A DNA stretch of 64,000 bases. Origin: Pascua guehoae (lineage: Eukaryota; Basidiomycota; Tremellomycetes; Trichosporonales; Trichosporonaceae). The notes beneath the pieces were generated by a model, which worked only from the letters and a program-made list of their open reading frames with translations, had not been told where the DNA came from and did no database searches. Position numbers and translations under genes: made by a program. Positions within the stretch are counted from its first letter, which is position 1, and the number at the start of each line of letters is the position of its first letter. This document shows, piece by piece, positions 32,687 to 43,068 of the stretch. The stretch spans positions 1 through 64,000 of the forward strand of contig BCJX01000007.1 of assembly GCA_001600415.1 (NCBI GenBank), given 5' to 3'.

Positions 32687-34346
32687 ATGCAGCACTGCTC
32701 CCTATCAGCGAGGATGGCCCACCATCCACCACCACGACGCCAGTCCCCTACGCCCAGAGTCGGTGGTGACGACCGCAAAGACGACGACCTCCCCCAAGGC
32801 CACTTATCGCGCCAACTATCCAATGAAGCATATGCCGAGCTCGAGCTTGCCGAGCGCGCACCCAGTCCCGCCAAAATTGGTCCGCCGCCAGACGGCGGTT
32901 TGCGTGCCTGGGCTGTGATATGCTCGGCGTCATTGGTCTTGTTCTGCGTCTGGGGTTTTGGTGCGTGCCAAACGTGTCGAAGACGCCGCTTACATTTACA
33001 GTCACGTCCATGGGCCAGCTCCAGGCGTACTACCTCGCACATCAGCTATCAGACTACTCGAAAGCGACGGTTGCGTGAGCTGACATGTGGGGTAACAGAA
33101 TGCTGACGGACCAGTTGGATCTCGTCGCTGCAGGGAACACTAACCTACATTGGCTCACTCTTTGTTGGCCGATACTTTGACGCGCACGGTCCACGCCAAC
33201 TCATCTGGACGGGGACACTCCTCTTGACCTCGTCGCTCGTTGCCGTCGCATGTGCGTGCAAGCCCCATGTACTTCACCCCCTGACACCCTTTTTTTTGCA
33301 GTCTGCCACGCATACTACCAGTTCTTCCTCGCGCACATGCTGTTCGGCCTTGGCGGCACAATCGTCTACTCTCCCTCTACCGCCATCTCGGCCCACTGGT
33401 TTGCCAAGCGGCGCGGCACGGCCGTGGGCGTCATTGTCACGGGTGCGGGTGCGGGCGGTATTGTGTACCCCATCTTGTTGAAGAATCTGTTCGACCACCT
33501 CTGTGAGTCGTCTCTGGTACAATCCAACCAACTAACGCCCGAGCCTTTCGCGACACGATGCTCATCACTGCCGCGTTCACGTTTGCCCTCATGCTCCCAG
33601 CTTGCGCCTTTATGCAGGCACGACTCCCTCCCCGGCGTGCGCCTCCATTAAAGGCACTGGCAAAGCCATGGCACGAGGTGCGGTACGCGTGTCTGGTCAT
33701 TGGCGTGGCCATCATGCATGTCAAGTGAGCTCACGTCCACTGGATGCAGCTAACTCGCTATAGCATGTTTACACCATACTTCAATGCCCCCATCTTCGCC
33801 GAGGCAAACCATGTCTCCCCCGCCGTCAAAGAGTACGCCGTTGCCATTCTCCAAGCCGGTTCATTTGCCGGCCGTGCGGCATCCGGTCCTCTTGCCGACA
33901 GGTATGGCGTGTGGAACGTATTCGGCACTGTTGGTTTCTCTAGCTCGCTGGCGATTTTTGCCCTGTGGACGGGCGCTCCTGGCGCTGGAACCACCATTGC
34001 GGGCTTTATTCTCTTTGGCATTGTCTCGGGGGCGTGGATGACGCTCGTGACCGCGGCGACGGCGGCGATTAGTCCCGTGACAGAGGTTGGGATGCGCATT
34101 GGGATGCTCTGGACTGTTGGGGCGATACCCAACCTCGTCGGGCCGGTCATTAGCGGTGGTGAGTGCATAGATGGGGTGGGGCCCGAAGGAACACAGCTGA
34201 CGACCGCTTTTAGTTCTCATCAGCGCTGCGGGTGGCAAGTTTACCTATGCAGCCGTATTCACCGGATCTACCGTGATACTCGGCGCAGTGGTGGTTGTGG
34301 CTCCACCGCTGTTGACGTTTGTGAGGGGAGGTTGTAGGAAGGTGTA
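32687..34346 (+). CDS. Monocarboxylate transporter-like MFS permease (MCT family)
   Basis: Seven or so exons with short introns give a product of about 450 aa. A charged, Pro-rich cytoplasmic N-terminus leads to the family motif PPDGGLRAWAVI (D-G-G-x-x-W-W-V type) at the first helix, then twelve predicted helices including YYLAHQLSDYSKATVAWISS, the MCT loop GGTIVYSPSTAISAHWFAKRRGTA, and GRAASGPLADRYG in the second half. The last exon ends at TAG 34344-34346. Fungal MCT-like permeases (Mch/Esbp6 group) move monocarboxylates, riboflavin or unknown solutes; substrate cannot be called. ATG at 32714 in the same frame is an alternative start. Confidence 0.88.
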
Positions 34347-34714
34347 GGGTCAAGTGGTCCAGACGTGGAGCGGGACAACAATAGGGCTAATAATACCGTA
34401 TGCAAAAAAGCTAAAGCCAAAGATGACCTGGGTGGTTGCCTGGCTAGTAGCTCGTGTTGTACTCGATCGCAGAGCGCGCTCGCAGGTACTCTACATAAGA
34501 CAATCTCCTGCCCGGTCCCAATACGAGCTCAGTCCAACGTCAGCTCTGCACCCGCAGGTATGCAGGTAGATTGTCTTGTTGGGCTGGGTCATCGCCCCAT
34601 GGCCCCTCCCATATTGTGGTGAACACGAAAGGAGAGCCTGAGGCGCAAGTGCGGTACATCAAGCGGACTCGGACTTTTCAGAGCGACACTGCATGAAACG
34701 GAGACCAGTCGTTT
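34347..34714. other. Intergenic, convergent
   Basis: Only 3' ends expected; nothing else seen. Confidence 0.5.
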
Positions 34715-35886
34715 CTAATACCACGCCCATCTCTGATCCACGCCCACGCCCTCTACGATAAGCATATGGCTCGACACCCACTCGACCCTCTCGCCGCCAA
34801 ACCCGTAGAGGGCGATACACGGCCGCGGCCACTCGGTATCGACAGTCACACCGCCCGCTTCACCATCCCAGTCACTGCGCGACCCGCCGTACTCGATGAC
34901 CGTGGCACCCTCCCTCGCCGCGGCTGTCGTCAGGGCAGCAAACGGTACCGGCCCCTCGACGTGGCTGAGCACAATGCGGCGGCTCATTGCTGGATCGGGG
35001 GTGGTTGGAAAGTATGTAAACCACTGGGCCGTCTCCCGCGCCTGGAGATACATTCCAAAGCGCGCGCCGCCTTGAAGCGTACTCGGCGCGCCGCGGCTGA
35101 GCGCCGTTCTGTGCCCGTCAGTGGAGACGTGGGCATGGCCTCACAAGTCTGGCACGATTCCAAAGCGAGTACACCCTGCGTCGACACCAGGACCGCCAAC
35201 TTCACATGCAACCACGCGGTCGTATTCGGCCTGCAGCGCCGCAACGCGGCCAGCGTCCAGCCACTCCCACGCCGCTGGGTCAAACTGCGCATCGTCACCT
35301 TTATCCACCGTCCACAACCGCGTATGTGGGGGCCTTGGTACCCACCCGGGCCGGCTCTGGCCCTGGGTACACTTGGCATAAAAGCCGCCGTCGATTCCAG
35401 AGTACAGAAAGCTGAACCGTGCATTGGCGTATCCGGGGGGCACAGGTGGTGGTAAGCCCCAGGCCGGGAACGGCGGGAGCATGTCTGTGGGCGCAAGGAC
35501 GTAGTGGAGCAGTTGGAGAAGACGCGTCGCGTACCCTCTGCGGCGGTACTGGGGCGGGCAGAAGACGGCCGATACGCCGTACGCGAATGTATCGGAGGGT
35601 GTGCCGCCGGCGGCCTTTAGAATCGCGCGGCGGCGGTACCTCGTTGTCAGGACGGTCGCAGTGGAGGCACCTACGTGTCACAATGGGCCAGGAGGTCAGT
35701 GGTACCGGGGTCGTTTCGGGGTACGAGCGCCCACGTCGCGAGGTCGGATGGTCGAGCGGCCGCCTGCTGATACGCCCAGTCACGGTCAATTTGCTCAGCT
35801 GGGGGATTGTTGGAGATTGCAATGCGTATCTGGTCAGGCGTGCACCGAGTGATGGTGAGATTGTTGAGTTCTGAGAGGTCCACCAT
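34715..35886 (-). CDS. LYC1-like GNAT N-acetyltransferase
   Basis: Three exons with two short introns (donors GTAGGT and GTGAGG) give about 365 aa from an ATG at 35886. The acetyl-CoA motif A is VSAVFCPPQYRRRGYATRLLQLLHY (written here in part: PQYRRRGYATRLL), and downstream FSFLYSGIDGGFYAKC matches the L-lysine N6-acetyltransferase LYC1 group of yeasts, which acetylates free lysine as the first step of its catabolism. Substrate specificity is inferred only from that resemblance. The C-terminal half contains the conserved-looking WFTYFPTTPDPA segment. Confidence 0.75.
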
Positions 35887-36359
35887 GTTGTATCATTACC
35901 CGTGGAGCTCGTCGTGATTGGGAAGAACAAGAACGAGGTCGACACAGAGGCAGGAAGGGTACGAGTGTGAGGCGTTGTGTGCCATCCCAAATTGCTTCCG
36001 TCTGGTCGGCCTTGTGCGAAGGAGCTCACCTATGCGCAAGCTGACTGAATGTAAGTCCTGATCCCACTCTATCTACAAGCTTCTTTGCACAGCTCGATGC
36101 TCTAATGTCCTGCTACCTGACAGCCTCACGAGCCCTCACTTTGTTTGAAACGGAGTACATGTATGCTTGGGTGGCTAAACGCGTCATATGGAGTTAATCG
36201 TCGCGCTCTCGTCTGTGCTAGACTGAAAACACGTGTGGATAACTCGAGACGGAAGAGAGCGCACTCACTGCGCTGTACAAGAACGAGTAGCACGACTTAC
36301 CCAACATACTGTGCTCCTCAAGCTCCTACCTAGTGCCGGAATACATACATCAATACACG
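35887..36359. other. Intergenic
   Basis: Between the start of the LYC1-like gene and the 3' end of REV1. No gene supported. Confidence 0.5.
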
Positions 36360-39300
36360 CTACAATCGGAGCGGCGCGCCCAGCCGCTCCGCGACGACCA
36401 CGTCCACCTCGGCTTTGAGCGCCTCCCACGCATCCCACCACGCTGCCGTGTTCTCGTCCTCACCCTCGTCGTCTCCGTTCTCGGTGCCGCCCTCACTCTG
36501 CGACGCCGCCTTTAGGTCCAAATCACGCAGGACCCCGCGCATACCCCTGAGCAGCGCGGCGACGTGATCCACACCGCCCATGCCCCCCGCGACGCACTTG
36601 ACGAGGTAGGCCGCGACGCGGCGTGCATCCTGCTCTGCTGGACTCGGCCGCGATCGTATCCAGCGCGCAAGGACGGCGCCGACCGCGGGCGTCTCACGGG
36701 CACCAAAGAGAGCTGGAAGGACGGGGCGGTCTACACGCCGCGTGTTGGGCGGGAGAGCGGGAGCGACCGACGTCGAACGTGACCTTGGAGCAGACTTGCG
36801 AGCACCGCGACCTGATGGCGAGACGGATGCGCCGGCACGTCCGCCCCGAAGGCGAGCGAGTCGTACGGCCCGCGCCCGTTCTTCTGCCACGACTTCGGCC
36901 TGCATGTCGGCAGGGAGAGCAGCAAACACGTCTAGGTCTAGACCGAGGGCGTGGAGTTCAGACTCTGAGAATGCGCCAATCATGGCGGGCTGGAGCACTT
37001 CGATATCAGAGTCGGACGTTGCCTCGGGTTCGGGTTCCGGGGCAGGTACCGGAATGGCATCTGCAGTTGTATCCTCTCGACGGTCGTCGCCGCGGCCCCA
37101 GGCTGTATACAGCGGGAGATTGGCAATGGCCTGGGCACCAAGCTGCGTCTTGTGCTTTGGACGGAGCTGGCGGGTAATGTGCGCAGCTGGGTTCAAAGCC
37201 GACTTGGCGACGACGGGCGCGGGTGGGTCGGGTCGGGCACCATCCCGATTGTGTTTTGCATTTCGTTGCGCAGCGATATCCGCCTCGACTTCGGCACGGA
37301 GATCGGGTGGAAGTGCAGCGAGAAACTCGGGGTCGACACGGTCAGACGATGGGACGGAAGCGAGTGCGCGAGACGCAGATGGCGGTGACGGTCTCGCGAG
37401 GCCATCACCCTTTCCTTCAAGTGGTGAGGGAGGGCGTGAAAGATCAACGGCAATGACCTCGGGCGAGCGGCTCTCCCCGGGATCGTGAGCGCTGTCATGC
37501 GAAGCCTCACGTGGGGCGTCGTGCAGGACACGCCCCGGACCCTCACGCTCATCTCCGCCGTCTGCTTCCTCATCACCGGGCATATCCTCCCTCTGCGGCC
37601 CCTTTGCAAAAGAGAACAACGTCGCCTGTCCCTTCTTCGCTCCCGCGTCCAGCTTGGTGACTTGGATACCCACGCCCCTGAGCTCGACCGGATCGAGCTG
37701 AATGGCGCGCAGGAGCTTGACCGCCTCGTCGCCAATGATACCAGGGTCGTCGGTCGCCGCCCCGCCCCGCCCAATGCCAGCCGAGCGATTGAACGTCTCG
37801 CACCTCCCGTGCCCCAGAAACTTTGGCGGCTCAACAGGCGCGTCTGGGTGCCGTGCCATGAGCTTGAGTGTGAGATGGCGTCCGCGCGCACCAACATGAC
37901 GGAGGCGCTTGGCCACTTCGGCACCAAGGTCGGCGACATAACGCTCTGCCTGGTCCTGGTTTTGGAACCGGATACCATAGTTTGTCTCGGCAGACACGCT
38001 CTTTCGCTCCTTGTCGGGCGCGAGACGCCGTGCGTCCTCACCACGCAGGAATCCATGCAACGTGTCACCAGTCTTGGGCCCGAGGGCGGCACGGAGAGAG
38101 CCACGGCTCTGTGCAAGGAGCACACCGCATTTGGTGGCACCAAAGGCATCGGCAAGTTTGGCACGGGTCGAGTGCCCGACCGACGGCAGTTGGTCGACGT
38201 CGAGGTCGGCCAGGAATGCGGGCACCTCGTCGCGCAGCAAATGGTACACGCCCGTCCCGGGAGGTTTTGCACGGCGCGTCGCGAGACGCGCAAGGAGAAT
38301 ATTGTGAGCTATCCCAATGGAAACGTTGCAACCGGTAGAGCTCTGAATGTCGGCTCGTATCTTGTCGGCCACCTGGACCGCTGGATCCGACGACGTCGCG
38401 CCCGCCTCGTCTGGTGCCAGCGCACACGCGCTAACAGCCCCAGTCACATCCAGTAGCGCCTCGTCGACGCTGACCGCCTCGAGTTCGTCCGCGTACCCAA
38501 GGAGGACGGTGTAAAACGCGAGCGAGTACCGCTTGTACACTTCGAATTCGTACGGAATCGTCTCGAGATCGTCGCCGACGAGTTGCCGCGCCCGCCCAAG
38601 ACTCATCCCGTTACGCACGCCTTTGGCGCGTGCTTCGTATGACGCACTTGCAATCTCGGATGTGCTGTCTCGCCCACCACGTGCCGAGTGGCAAACAACG
38701 ATCGGTCGTCCACGCAAATGCGGCCGAGACGACAGGCCCGCCGACACGAAAAAGGCGTCAAAGTCGACGTGAAAGTAGACCCTTTCCGAACCAGAAGGTG
38801 CCAGTATGGTTGGCACACTCACGGCGGATGTCCGAGCCTCGGCGACTAGGACACGCAGCTCCGTTTTCCATGTCGACAAATGGTGTAACCGGCTGTTCTG
38901 GTAGAATGCATCGATAAAGCCCGCTTCGTTGCCACGTTCCGACGTGTGGCGGGCGCGGAACGCATCAGACTTCATGAGGTGCGCTGCTTGTTTGTTCGAC
39001 CTGTGAACAAAGTAGTTTTCCCATGTGCCCTCGGGTCGTTTCTCGGGCTGGGCTGGTTGGGCGGCTGCGGGAGCCGAGTCGATGGCAGGTGCCGATTCTT
39101 TGGTTGCGGGGGGAGCGGGGGACCGGACAGCTGGTGGTTCTGGCGCATGCACTGGGGGCGCGACGGGTGGCGGCTCTGGCACACGCACTGAAGCTGCGGG
39201 CTCTGGCACGACCGGAGGCGCTGGCGATGAGGACCGAAGTGGCTCTTCCGGCTGACGACGAGCCACTTCCGGCGGACCACGAGCCGCTTCTTGCTGACGT

Positions 39301-40793
39301 CGTCTCAATGCGACTGGCTCGGTTTCGTCACAAGTGTTGGTCCCAGTAGTAGGAGCTACTACCTTGTAAGGTGGCCGCTCTTCGCCGGGATGACTGGCTT
39401 GCTTCGACGACAAACCGCTTGAATCGTCCGCGCCCGGTGGCAACCCAGACACATTCCGAGCAGTTGAGGGCCGACGCAAGAGGCTCTGGGTCGCGGCAAC
39501 GGCTGTCGGCGCAGAAGCTTGTGATGGCAGAGGGGCAGGTCGACCTCTTCGCGGTGTAGGACCCAAGAGGCTCTGAGTCGCGGCGATGGGCGTGGCCATT
39601 GGGCGTGGAGCAGCTGGCGACGGGGTCTGGACGCTCGGAGCTGGTCTCTGTGGGCGAAGGAGGCTCCGGTTGGCGGCAACAGGCGTAGGGGGTGGCATCG
39701 CAGGCGTCTTGGGCTCTTGGTCTGTGGCCAGAGCTCGAGCATGGGACGGTGTACGCAATGGCCTGGCGGGCAAGGTCGCAGCCATGGGGCGCGTGGGTGT
39801 GTCTTCCAGAGCTAATGTCGCCGGGTCGTCTTTAAGCGTGTCCTCATCTGTCTGACCACCCTTCACACCTGAAGCCACCGGTGCCGCTCTTAAGAACGCG
39901 TCCATGCCCCTACTCTCCCCGCCCTCATCCGGCCGCAGCTTCCACCTTCTCCAGTCGGTAATCTTGCCCGCGTCGCAGCACTCGACGACCCACCCCTCCC
40001 GCACGACCTTGTACCGCGCGAGCTCCTGAAACTTGCGGAGCGTGAGGACGGGCGCGACGACATAGTCGACCTCGGTCTTGCGGACGAGTTTGGGAACGCA
40101 CGTACCGCCACGATGGAGAATCATGCGGCGGAGCTCTTCCATGGGCGGCGTCGTGTTGCCATTGATGTAGAATGTGAGGCCCTGGAAGATGGGCTGCACG
40201 CCAGCGTCGGCCGCCTGCGCTGCGGCTGCGATTGCGGCGTTTTGCGTCTGCACCTTGATATTCTTCTTGCGCATATAGTCGCCAAAGTCGCCGAAGGCCG
40301 TCGGCGCGTACTCGGGGTTGGCGAGGTAGGCGTGCGCCGAGCCCGCCGCGGAGGTGGATGAGGGGAGGAAGGTGAGGTGCGTTGCGGTGTACCCTGCGGG
40401 TGGGGACGGCGGCGACGATGACAAGTCGTCTTCGGGTCCCCGTTTGCGCTTCCGGGATGTGTCGCCATCTTCGTGTGTGTCCGCTTCGGCACCAGCTTCA
40501 CAGCCTTGCTCGTCCTCCTCGCGCGCATCTGGCACATCCTCGGGCGCAATCTCGCTCGTGTCGGGGCTGAGAATGTAGCGCACCCGTTTGGCAGGACGGA
40601 CGTAGGGATTGTCCAAGTCGAGCGTGGGCCACCAGGTCTCGAGGTCTTTGGTGGGAACTACGAGATCGGGAGGAGCGTTTGCTGCGGCCGAGGTCCCACC
40701 GTTAATGCCCCCGGCCACATCAGCTTCTGCCTCGAGGACCTCGGCCCAGAATGTCTGTGACGAGGACGGCGCGTCCGCTGCGTGCTGCGGCAT
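36360..40793 (-). CDS. REV1: DNA repair protein REV1 (deoxycytidyl transferase, Y-family polymerase)
   Basis: One uninterrupted frame of about 1477 aa (ATG MPQHAADAP at 40793; an upstream in-frame ATG at 40916 would add 41 residues). Domain order matches REV1: BRCT domain (about residues 160-260, QPIFQGLTFYINGN ... WVVECC), a long Pro/Ala-rich linker, a conserved pre-catalytic N-digit region with FIDAFYQNSRLHHLSTWK, the Y-family palm with VYFHVDFDAFFVS and SVDEALLD carrying the catalytic acids, GRARQLVGDDL, the little finger, two ubiquitin-binding motifs (FLAALPPDLRAEV and VFAALPADMQAEV) and a helical C-terminal domain. It inserts dCMP opposite lesions and scaffolds polymerase zeta. Lack of introns over 4.4 kb is striking here. 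Confidence 0.95.
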   Translation of the reverse strand: MPQHAADAPSSSQTFWAEVLEAEADVAGGINGGTSAAANAPPDLVVPTKDLETWWPTLDLDNPYVRPAKRVRYILSPDTSEIAPEDVPDAREEDEQGCEAGAEADTHEDGDTSRKRKRGPEDDLSSSPPSPPAGYTATHLTFLPSSTSAAGSAHAYLANPEYAPTAFGDFGDYMRKKNIKVQTQNAAIAAAAQAADAGVQPIFQGLTFYINGNTTPPMEELRRMILHRGGTCVPKLVRKTEVDYVVAPVLTLRKFQELARYKVVREGWVVECCDAGKITDWRRWKLRPDEGGESRGMDAFLRAAPVASGVKGGQTDEDTLKDDPATLALEDTPTRPMAATLPARPLRTPSHARALATDQEPKTPAMPPPTPVAANRSLLRPQRPAPSVQTPSPAAPRPMATPIAATQSLLGPTPRRGRPAPLPSQASAPTAVAATQSLLRRPSTARNVSGLPPGADDSSGLSSKQASHPGEERPPYKVVAPTTGTNTCDETEPVALRRRQQEAARGPPEVARRQPEEPLRSSSPAPPVVPEPAASVRVPEPPPVAPPVHAPEPPAVRSPAPPATKESAPAIDSAPAAAQPAQPEKRPEGTWENYFVHRSNKQAAHLMKSDAFRARHTSERGNEAGFIDAFYQNSRLHHLSTWKTELRVLVAEARTSAVSVPTILAPSGSERVYFHVDFDAFFVSAGLSSRPHLRGRPIVVCHSARGGRDSTSEIASASYEARAKGVRNGMSLGRARQLVGDDLETIPYEFEVYKRYSLAFYTVLLGYADELEAVSVDEALLDVTGAVSACALAPDEAGATSSDPAVQVADKIRADIQSSTGCNVSIGIAHNILLARLATRRAKPPGTGVYHLLRDEVPAFLADLDVDQLPSVGHSTRAKLADAFGATKCGVLLAQSRGSLRAALGPKTGDTLHGFLRGEDARRLAPDKERKSVSAETNYGIRFQNQDQAERYVADLGAEVAKRLRHVGARGRHLTLKLMARHPDAPVEPPKFLGHGRCETFNRSAGIGRGGAATDDPGIIGDEAVKLLRAIQLDPVELRGVGIQVTKLDAGAKKGQATLFSFAKGPQREDMPGDEEADGGDEREGPGRVLHDAPREASHDSAHDPGESRSPEVIAVDLSRPPSPLEGKGDGLARPSPPSASRALASVPSSDRVDPEFLAALPPDLRAEVEADIAAQRNAKHNRDGARPDPPAPVVAKSALNPAAHITRQLRPKHKTQLGAQAIANLPLYTAWGRGDDRREDTTADAIPVPAPEPEPEATSDSDIEVLQPAMIGAFSESELHALGLDLDVFAALPADMQAEVVAEERARAVRLARLRGGRAGASVSPSGRGARKSAPRSRSTSVAPALPPNTRRVDRPVLPALFGARETPAVGAVLARWIRSRPSPAEQDARRVAAYLVKCVAGGMGGVDHVAALLRGMRGVLRDLDLKAASQSEGGTENGDDEGEDENTAAWWDAWEALKAEVDVVVAERLGAPLRL

Positions 40794-41146
40794 ATCAAGC
40801 GAGGTAATCTGCGGGCAAATATTGAGCCATGGCGAGAGGTTGGAACAAGAGTAATGGTAGAAGTGATGGAGAGATGGCCACCTGGTGGAGGCAACGATTT
40901 GTTTTGATTTCTGCACACGTCATCTGCCATGCCATGTGGCAAAAGTGGCAGTGGCCGAGTAGTGGCAAAAGTGGACGAGCTGTATGTATGACCAAGCACG
41001 GGTGACAGGCATCCATTTCCACATGTATATGGCCACCATCGCGCCTACAAAACACGCCCTGTCCACCCGTGTAACACGGCACAAGTTACAATACAAGAAG
41101 ACCCATGGTCTGTCTACTCTAAGGCCTATGAATGGCCCATTACAGG
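40794..41146. other. Intergenic with GTGGCA/AAAGTGGC motif cluster
   Basis: Upstream of REV1, bases 40933-40978 contain GTGGCAAAAGTGGC twice. The same short words recur upstream of other genes in the window. Confidence 0.45.
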
Positions 41147-43068
41147 CTACCGACGCCCCTGCTCGGGCGTGGCACAGCGCTCGACATAGTCATAGTGCAC
41201 AGCGCCCCACTGGCCCTGGTGGGTGCGGTTGTCGTACTGATACTGCACAGCGTCGACGTGCATACGCTGGTGGACGTGAGGCGGGGAAAACATGTGCGGG
41301 GACGGCGAGCGGTGGCCGTGTGGAGGGTAGGCGTTTGCGGGGTTGGCGAGGCCCAGTGGCGGCGACGTGCGTGCGGGGGGAGGGTAAGACATTCCATGTG
41401 GGTAGCCTGGCGCGCCGGCAGCCAACGGATATCCGCCGGTCCCCGGCGCCGCAGCCGTGCCCAACAGGCTAGTCGTGCTAGCGTCCTTGCCCACTTGTGG
41501 CGCGTACGAGTGGTCAAACGACGAGTGGTCGTCCGAGTCGTTTCCGTATGCGTCGTAAATGTCAAACTCGGTCACTGGAGCGGGTGCAGCCCGCTGCGGA
41601 GGCATAGGATGTTGTGGTACAGGAGCTGTGGTGGTCAGTTGGGCACAACCAAGGTCCCACTCACAATAAGCACCTCTCCTGTCTGCCATCCACGGCGCCG
41701 GCGACTGAGAACGTGGTGGACCAGGGAGCGGTGTACCGGAACGTCCACCCGGAACCGGAGTCATGGACCGAGCACCGGGGACAGGCGTCGTCGACCTCGA
41801 CGGCGGCATGCCGCGCGAGTCTGAACGGTACATTGCCGGCTGAAGCGGTTTGCGGAGATCGTCGTCGAGATTAATCTTTGGCAGGGTGGGCTGCATATGA
41901 CTCGTGTCCACGACTTCGCCCTTGTTGTTGACAATCTTTTCGCCCATGGCAATTTTTTGCTCGAGCTGGGCGTTGCGCTGGATACGACGTTTTTGATTCT
42001 TGCGAATAATGTCGGAAATGCGCTGCATGGTCAGCGGGGAACGGAACCATTGCACATACCTGGTCGACCTTGTGGCAGACGTATTCCTTGAGATTGCCCT
42101 GGATGTAGAACAAGAGGGGAATGTAGCAAATCGCGGCCACGACAATCTGGGCGAGACCGATGAGAAAGATGAGGACAGTGATCATCATGGCAAACAAGAG
42201 GAGAGCGGTAATGACCGACTTGTCCGAGCCATCATTCCAGTACTCTGGCAGTTTCGTGGGGTTCCAGTCGTACGCAGTAAGAATGTTGTAGAGAATGTAT
42301 GCGTTGACCGATTGCCTGGGCCCATCGGCGAGCAGAGTCCTCTTCCACGCTGTAGGTCAGCATTTGGCTGCAACAAGAGACGTACTCTTGAATGTAAAGA
42401 AGACCCAGAATGCCAGCGAATCCTTCTTCTTCTTGGACTTGCCAATCTTGCAAAACAGACAAAAGCAGTCATAGTTTTCTGCCAGTCAGCGAGTTGCTGC
42501 GTCGCCGCCACTCTTACTGATTGAAAAGTACTGGTTTGCCATGAGGTTGGTGTACGCATACGAAATGTCGCCGCTGCGAACAGCCTTTCGGGCCTTCCAG
42601 ACCTCCCATCCAATCTACAGTGAGCGCAATCCATGTGCACTTGACACCTACCAGCAAGAACGAAAAGAAGATGCAGCTAACAAAGACCCATTTGGCAATG
42701 CCGAAATGGACCTTGTCGCAGTCCTTGCACTCGGTGTAGAACTTTTCGTTTGTCCACTGGATAGTGTCAGCTGCGGTCGTGGCTAGAGTACGACACTCAC
42801 GCGGTTGGTCGAGAGCATGGTGACGGCCGTAAACATGTCAAGGCCATAGATGGCGAGTTCCTTGAAGATCATGATATAGACAAGGAGGTACTTTAGGCGG
42901 ATCATCAAGTCGGTCCGGTGAAAGTCGCGGATATCAACAAACTCCCACTGTGGGTTAGTGGTGGCCGGCGCGGGGTAGAAGCGGCGGCGCCGTTGCCGCT
43001 TGCCAGGTGACACGCACCTTGTAGTCCTGAACCACCTCGCGCTTCCAATCTGAATCGCAGCAACCCAT
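41147..43068 (-). CDS. KCH1: KCH1-family low-affinity potassium uptake membrane protein
   Basis: About eight exons. The first encodes MGCCDSDWKREV, a family-typical N-terminus also suited to lipid modification. Then come the KCH domain landmarks: EFVDIRDFHRTDLMIRLKY with the following membrane helices, CDKVHFGIAKWVFVSCIFFSFL, DISYAYTNLMANQYFS(I)R, KIGKSKKKKDSLAFWVFFTFK, TWKRTLLADGPRQSVNAY and a last strongly hydrophobic pair of helices near 42190-42090. The C-terminal ~270 residues are cytoplasmic, Pro/Ser/Tyr-rich with SMTPVPGGRSGTPLPG repeats and a short in-frame intron near 41630-41670. In yeast Kch1 promotes K+ influx during the mating-pheromone response. Confidence 0.9.

Noticed and set aside
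32687..33106. Unspliced 139-codon frame as a stand-alone gene
   Set aside because: It is the first exon of the MCT-like transporter followed by intron read-through; the spliced frame continues the transmembrane domain.
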